Below are positions 7,719 through 9,252 of a DNA stretch of 9,252 nt, piece by piece; position 1 is the first letter of the stretch, and the number at the start of each line of letters is the position of its first letter. The stretch is taken from assembly GCA_027062035.1 (NCBI GenBank), contig JAMOUL010000178.1:1-9252 (forward strand), in the 5' to 3' direction. Made by a program: the position numbers and the translations under genes. Source of the DNA: Candidatus Aminicenantota bacterium. GTDB taxonomy: Bacteria > Acidobacteriota > Aminicenantia > S016-38. Below the pieces are notes generated by a model. It worked only from the letters and a program-made list of their open reading frames with translations, made no database searches and was not told the DNA's origin.

Positions 7719-7888
7719 CCCCGCGGTGAGGTGTGGAAGGGCCTCATGAACCCGTATCCACAAAGGATAGGGCTTGTTTCCTGCTTCAGGCTTCCCCGCG
7801 CAGGGGCTTGCTCACCACAGGAAAACATAGGCCCTAAGTGAACTCTTGTTGGCTCAAGGGTTCCCAAGCCATCACCAGCACCGCAGGG
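7719..7888 (-). ncRNA. ssrS: 6S RNA, regulator of RNA polymerase
   Basis: 6S RNA mimics an open promoter and binds the housekeeping sigma–RNA polymerase holoenzyme, lowering transcription in stationary phase. On the - strand the ends CCCTGCGGTG (7888-7879) and CACCGCGGGG (7728-7719) close a 10-bp stem. An inner stem TAGGGC/GCCCTA (7836-7831 with 7773-7768) continues into GTTTTCCTG/CAGGAAAC. The apical arm (7816-7783) holds GGTGAGCAAGCCCC, a loop, then CGGGGAAGCCT, closely matching the E. coli GGTGAGCATGCTCG…CCGAGAAGCCT element. The 5' strand of the central bubble contains CCCTTGAGCC, as in E. coli CCCCTGAGCC. A small hairpin ATCC/GGAT (7768-7756) lies on the 3' bubble strand. The size is about 170 nt. 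Location right after zapA matches many proteobacteria. Ends are set by the closing stem and may differ by about 10 nt. Confidence 0.92.
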
Positions 7889-7901
7889 AAAATAATTTAA
7901 A

Positions 7902-8168
7902 TTAACCATTTTCTATTTCCTTCAGAACCAAGTCAATTCTCCTTCCCAGCTCCTCTTCTAATTTTAACAATTTTTCTCTTTCAGAATAAAGTTCCTCTGC
8001 TATTTCTATACAGGCTGTAATAACAGCCTTCAGGGTATCAGGATAAATTTTTGAATGTTTCCTGATCTTATCTGTAACATATTCGGCCAGCTCCTTCAGA
8101 TATTCTTCTCCCTTTGGAGAAGAAAGCACCAATCTCTGGCCGAGTATTTCAAATTTTAATTCAGACAT
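7902..8168 (-). CDS. zapA: Cell division protein ZapA
   Basis: ZapA binds FtsZ filaments and stabilises the Z-ring at midcell. From the chosen start the product is 88 aa: an N-terminal beta part 'MSELKFEILGQRLVLSSPKGEEYLKELAEYV', matching the family pattern (a short strand, G-x-x-(Y/L), then the 'dEEYLreLA.yVd.ki' helix), a middle 'TLKAVITACIEIAEELYSEREK' helix with the family's 'aALNIADEL'-like segment, and a C-terminal coiled coil 'KLLKLEEELGRRIDLVLKEIENG' used for tetramer formation. I prefer the ATG at 8168, which overlaps the upstream gene by 8 nt and has AGGG about 9 nt before it. A TTG at 8186 would add six residues but has no family support. The length is near B. subtilis ZapA (85 aa). 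The 6S RNA gene follows directly, as in many bacteria. Confidence 0.93.
   Translation of the reverse strand: MSELKFEILGQRLVLSSPKGEEYLKELAEYVTDKIRKHSKIYPDTLKAVITACIEIAEELYSEREKLLKLEEELGRRIDLVLKEIENG
7908..7936 (-). promoter_or_regulatory. Possible sigma-70-type promoter for the 6S RNA
   Basis: On the - strand TTGACT (7936-7931) is followed after 17 bp by GAAAAT (7913-7908), then an AT-rich stretch with a 12-bp palindrome (7893-7904). Transcription would begin near 7901, about 13 nt before the 6S closing stem. The -35 box is good (5/6) and the -10 box moderate (4/6). It lies inside the last codons of zapA. Processing of 6S RNA from a longer operon transcript is the alternative. Confidence 0.35.
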
Positions 8169-8349
8169 TTCCAATTTCCCTGTCAATTAACGAAATGATT
8201 TCCTGAATTCTTTTTTCTGCCTCTTTGATCTTTTCCTTTAAAATTTTATTTTCCTGCTCCAGCCTCTGAGCCTTTTCCTGATATAGTCTTCTTGTCTCCT
8301 TCAGGGCTCTTATTCTCTGCAACAGGGCTTCCAGCTTTTCCTCAATCAT
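8161..8349 (-). CDS. zapB: ZapB-like small coiled-coil division protein
   Basis: A 62-aa, almost wholly helical product (from MIEEKLEALLQRIRALKE to EIISLIDREIGNV) with regular heptads of Leu/Ile and many charged residues, predicting one continuous coiled coil. E. coli ZapB (81 aa) is a coiled coil that binds ZapA and joins Z-ring assembly. Small coiled-coil genes annotated as ZapB often lie between pheT and zapA in Desulfobacterota. Low-complexity helices make homology weak, so the call rests on size, coiled coil and the adjacent zapA. The ATG at 8349 overlaps the pheT stop (ATGA) and has AGGAGG 8 nt upstream, so this is a real gene despite its size. It overlaps zapA by 8 nt. The alternative is another small coiled-coil protein of unknown role. 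Confidence 0.75.
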   Translation of the reverse strand: MIEEKLEALLQRIRALKETRRLYQEKAQRLEQENKILKEKIKEAEKRIQEIISLIDREIGNV

Positions 8350-9252
8350 ACCCCTCTCCTCCTCGCTCCAAACTTCTTTTCCAGTATATTAATTATCCCT
8401 TCCAGAGCCTGTTCGACCTCTTCGGATCTCAAAGTTCTTTCCTCGCTCCTGAATACAAAGGAAAGGGTCAGGCTCTTTTCGTCTTCTCCTATTCCCTTAC
8501 CCCTGTAAAGGTCCATAATGGAAAATCTGTAAAGTATGGGAAGCCTCTGTGATTCCACCACCTCTTTTATGTCAGCAAATCTTACGGACGCAGGGAAGAT
8601 AAGGGAAACGTCTCTTTTTATGGACGGAAGCTTGATAACATCCCGGAATTCCTCTCTCCTTCCCTTCATGAACATTTCCAGCGGTATTTCTGCCGCGAAC
8701 ACCGTTTGCTCTATATCGTATTTCTGCGTGAGTTCCTCTCTAACAACGCCCAACCAGGCATTCCCATATTTAAGGGTATATCCCTCTTCAAACATAGGAT
8801 GAGAAGCCTCCTCAAATTTTCCCTTTACTCCGAAATGGGCAAAAAGAGCTTCAAGGGCACCCTTCAGGGAATAAAAGGAAGCCTCCACCTGAGGTCCCAG
8901 CCACGGTTTTTCCTGTAATATGCCTGCCTCTACTATGGCCAGTCTCTCCTCCTCCATGGGTTCCTTTTCTTCCCAGTAAACCCTTCCCAGCTCAAATAGA
9001 GCGGCTCCCCTGTTTCCCATCCTTAAGTTAAGGGAAAGGGAATCCAGAAGGGTAAGTAAAACAGAACGCCTTAGAAGTGGCTCTTCCTTGCTCAACGGGT
9101 TGGAAAGGGAAAGAGGTTTTCCCTTACCACCGCTGAATCTGTCCTTTTCTTCCGATGTGAAAATGTAGGTCATGGCTTCCATATATCCAAGACCTGCAAG
9201 TTTCTGCCGTAGTTCCCATCTTAACTCTCTCAGGGGAGTCCTCAACCCCTGA
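8346..9252 (-). CDS. pheT: Phenylalanine--tRNA ligase beta subunit, C-terminal part (cut by window edge)
   Basis: PheRS is an (alpha-beta)2 enzyme; the beta subunit holds editing and tRNA-binding domains. Only the last about 302 codons of a roughly 800-codon gene are present. The frame stays open to the edge, with Gln-Gly codons before a TTG at 9245-9243, so that TTG is internal and not a start. Numbering from the TTG, residues 6-200 form the beta core domain: 'LRWELRQKLAGLGYMEAMTYIF', 'LSNPLSKEEPLLRRSVLLTLLDSLSLNL' and 'ALFELGRVY' are highly typical. Residues about 206-295 form the FDX-ACB anticodon-binding domain, with 'LPSIKRDVSLIFP', 'DLYRGKGIGEDEKSLTLSFVFRSEERTL' and 'EEVEQALEGIINILEKKFGA'. 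The stop overlaps the start of the ZapB-like gene by 4 nt. The rest of pheT, and probably pheS, should lie beyond the right edge. Confidence 0.97.
   Translation of the reverse strand, partial: QGLRTPLRELRWELRQKLAGLGYMEAMTYIFTSEEKDRFSGGKGKPLSLSNPLSKEEPLLRRSVLLTLLDSLSLNLRMGNRGAALFELGRVYWEEKEPMEEERLAIVEAGILQEKPWLGPQVEASFYSLKGALEALFAHFGVKGKFEEASHPMFEEGYTLKYGNAWLGVVREELTQKYDIEQTVFAAEIPLEMFMKGRREEFRDVIKLPSIKRDVSLIFPASVRFADIKEVVESQRLPILYRFSIMDLYRGKGIGEDEKSLTLSFVFRSEERTLRSEEVEQALEGIINILEKKFGARRRGV

Noticed and set aside
7524..7763. 79-codon open frame on the - strand overlapping the rny start
   Set aside because: It crosses the 6S RNA 3' end, the rny leader and the start of rny in another frame, and has no plausible protein pattern.
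7719..7888. 6S RNA read on the + strand instead
   Set aside because: The complement of a stem-rich RNA also folds, but the conserved GGTGAGCA…GAAGCCT and CCCTTGAGCC elements and the operon direction match only the - strand.
7715..7909. 64-codon open frame on the - strand in the zapA–rny gap
   Set aside because: It is covered by the 6S RNA: the paired stems explain the sequence, and the peptide has no recognisable features.
8169..8186. TTG at 8186 as the zapA start
   Set aside because: It adds only six residues not seen in the family; the ATG at 8168 begins the typical MSELKF-like strand and has an acceptable ribosome site.
9243..9245. TTG as a true start of a short pheT-like gene
   Set aside because: The frame remains open upstream to the window edge, and the peptide begins in the middle of the PheRS beta core domain, so the gene is simply cut off.

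Overview
The window reads as ordinary chromosomal DNA from a diderm (LPS-bearing), probably thermophilic bacterium. LptE points to an LPS outer membrane. The proteins are rich in Lys and Glu, and Arg is mostly AGG/AGA and Ile often ATA, which is common in thermophiles. The gene order pheT–zapB–zapA–6S RNA–rny–ymdB, together with leuS–lptE–holA, is what I would expect in Desulfobacterota or nearby lineages. That placement is an inference from synteny and composition, not a proven identification.

Two gene clusters converge on a gene-free gap at 3590-3898. On the + strand (2-3589) lie the 3' part of leuS, then lptE and holA, each overlapping the next. On the - strand, reading from the right edge, lie the 3' part of pheT, a 62-aa ZapB-like coiled-coil gene, zapA, a 6S RNA gene in the 230-bp gap after zapA, rny (RNase Y), ymdB (metallophosphodiesterase) and a DUF2079 membrane protein. 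The genes either overlap or lie close together, which suggests co-transcription, possibly with an extra promoter just before the 6S RNA.

The genes cover aminoacylation (LeuRS, PheRS beta), LPS export (LptE), replication clamp loading (HolA), Z-ring assembly (ZapA/ZapB), global control of RNA polymerase (6S RNA) and RNA turnover (RNase Y and YmdB). I see no mobile element, CRISPR array, toxin–antitoxin pair or defence system.

The items most worth a second look are: the 6S RNA, which an ORF-only annotation would miss or replace with false ORFs; a leader hairpin that can bury the rny ribosome-binding site using two copies of an anti-Shine-Dalgarno sequence; an unusually short HolA; and the DUF2079 gene at the end of the - strand cluster.
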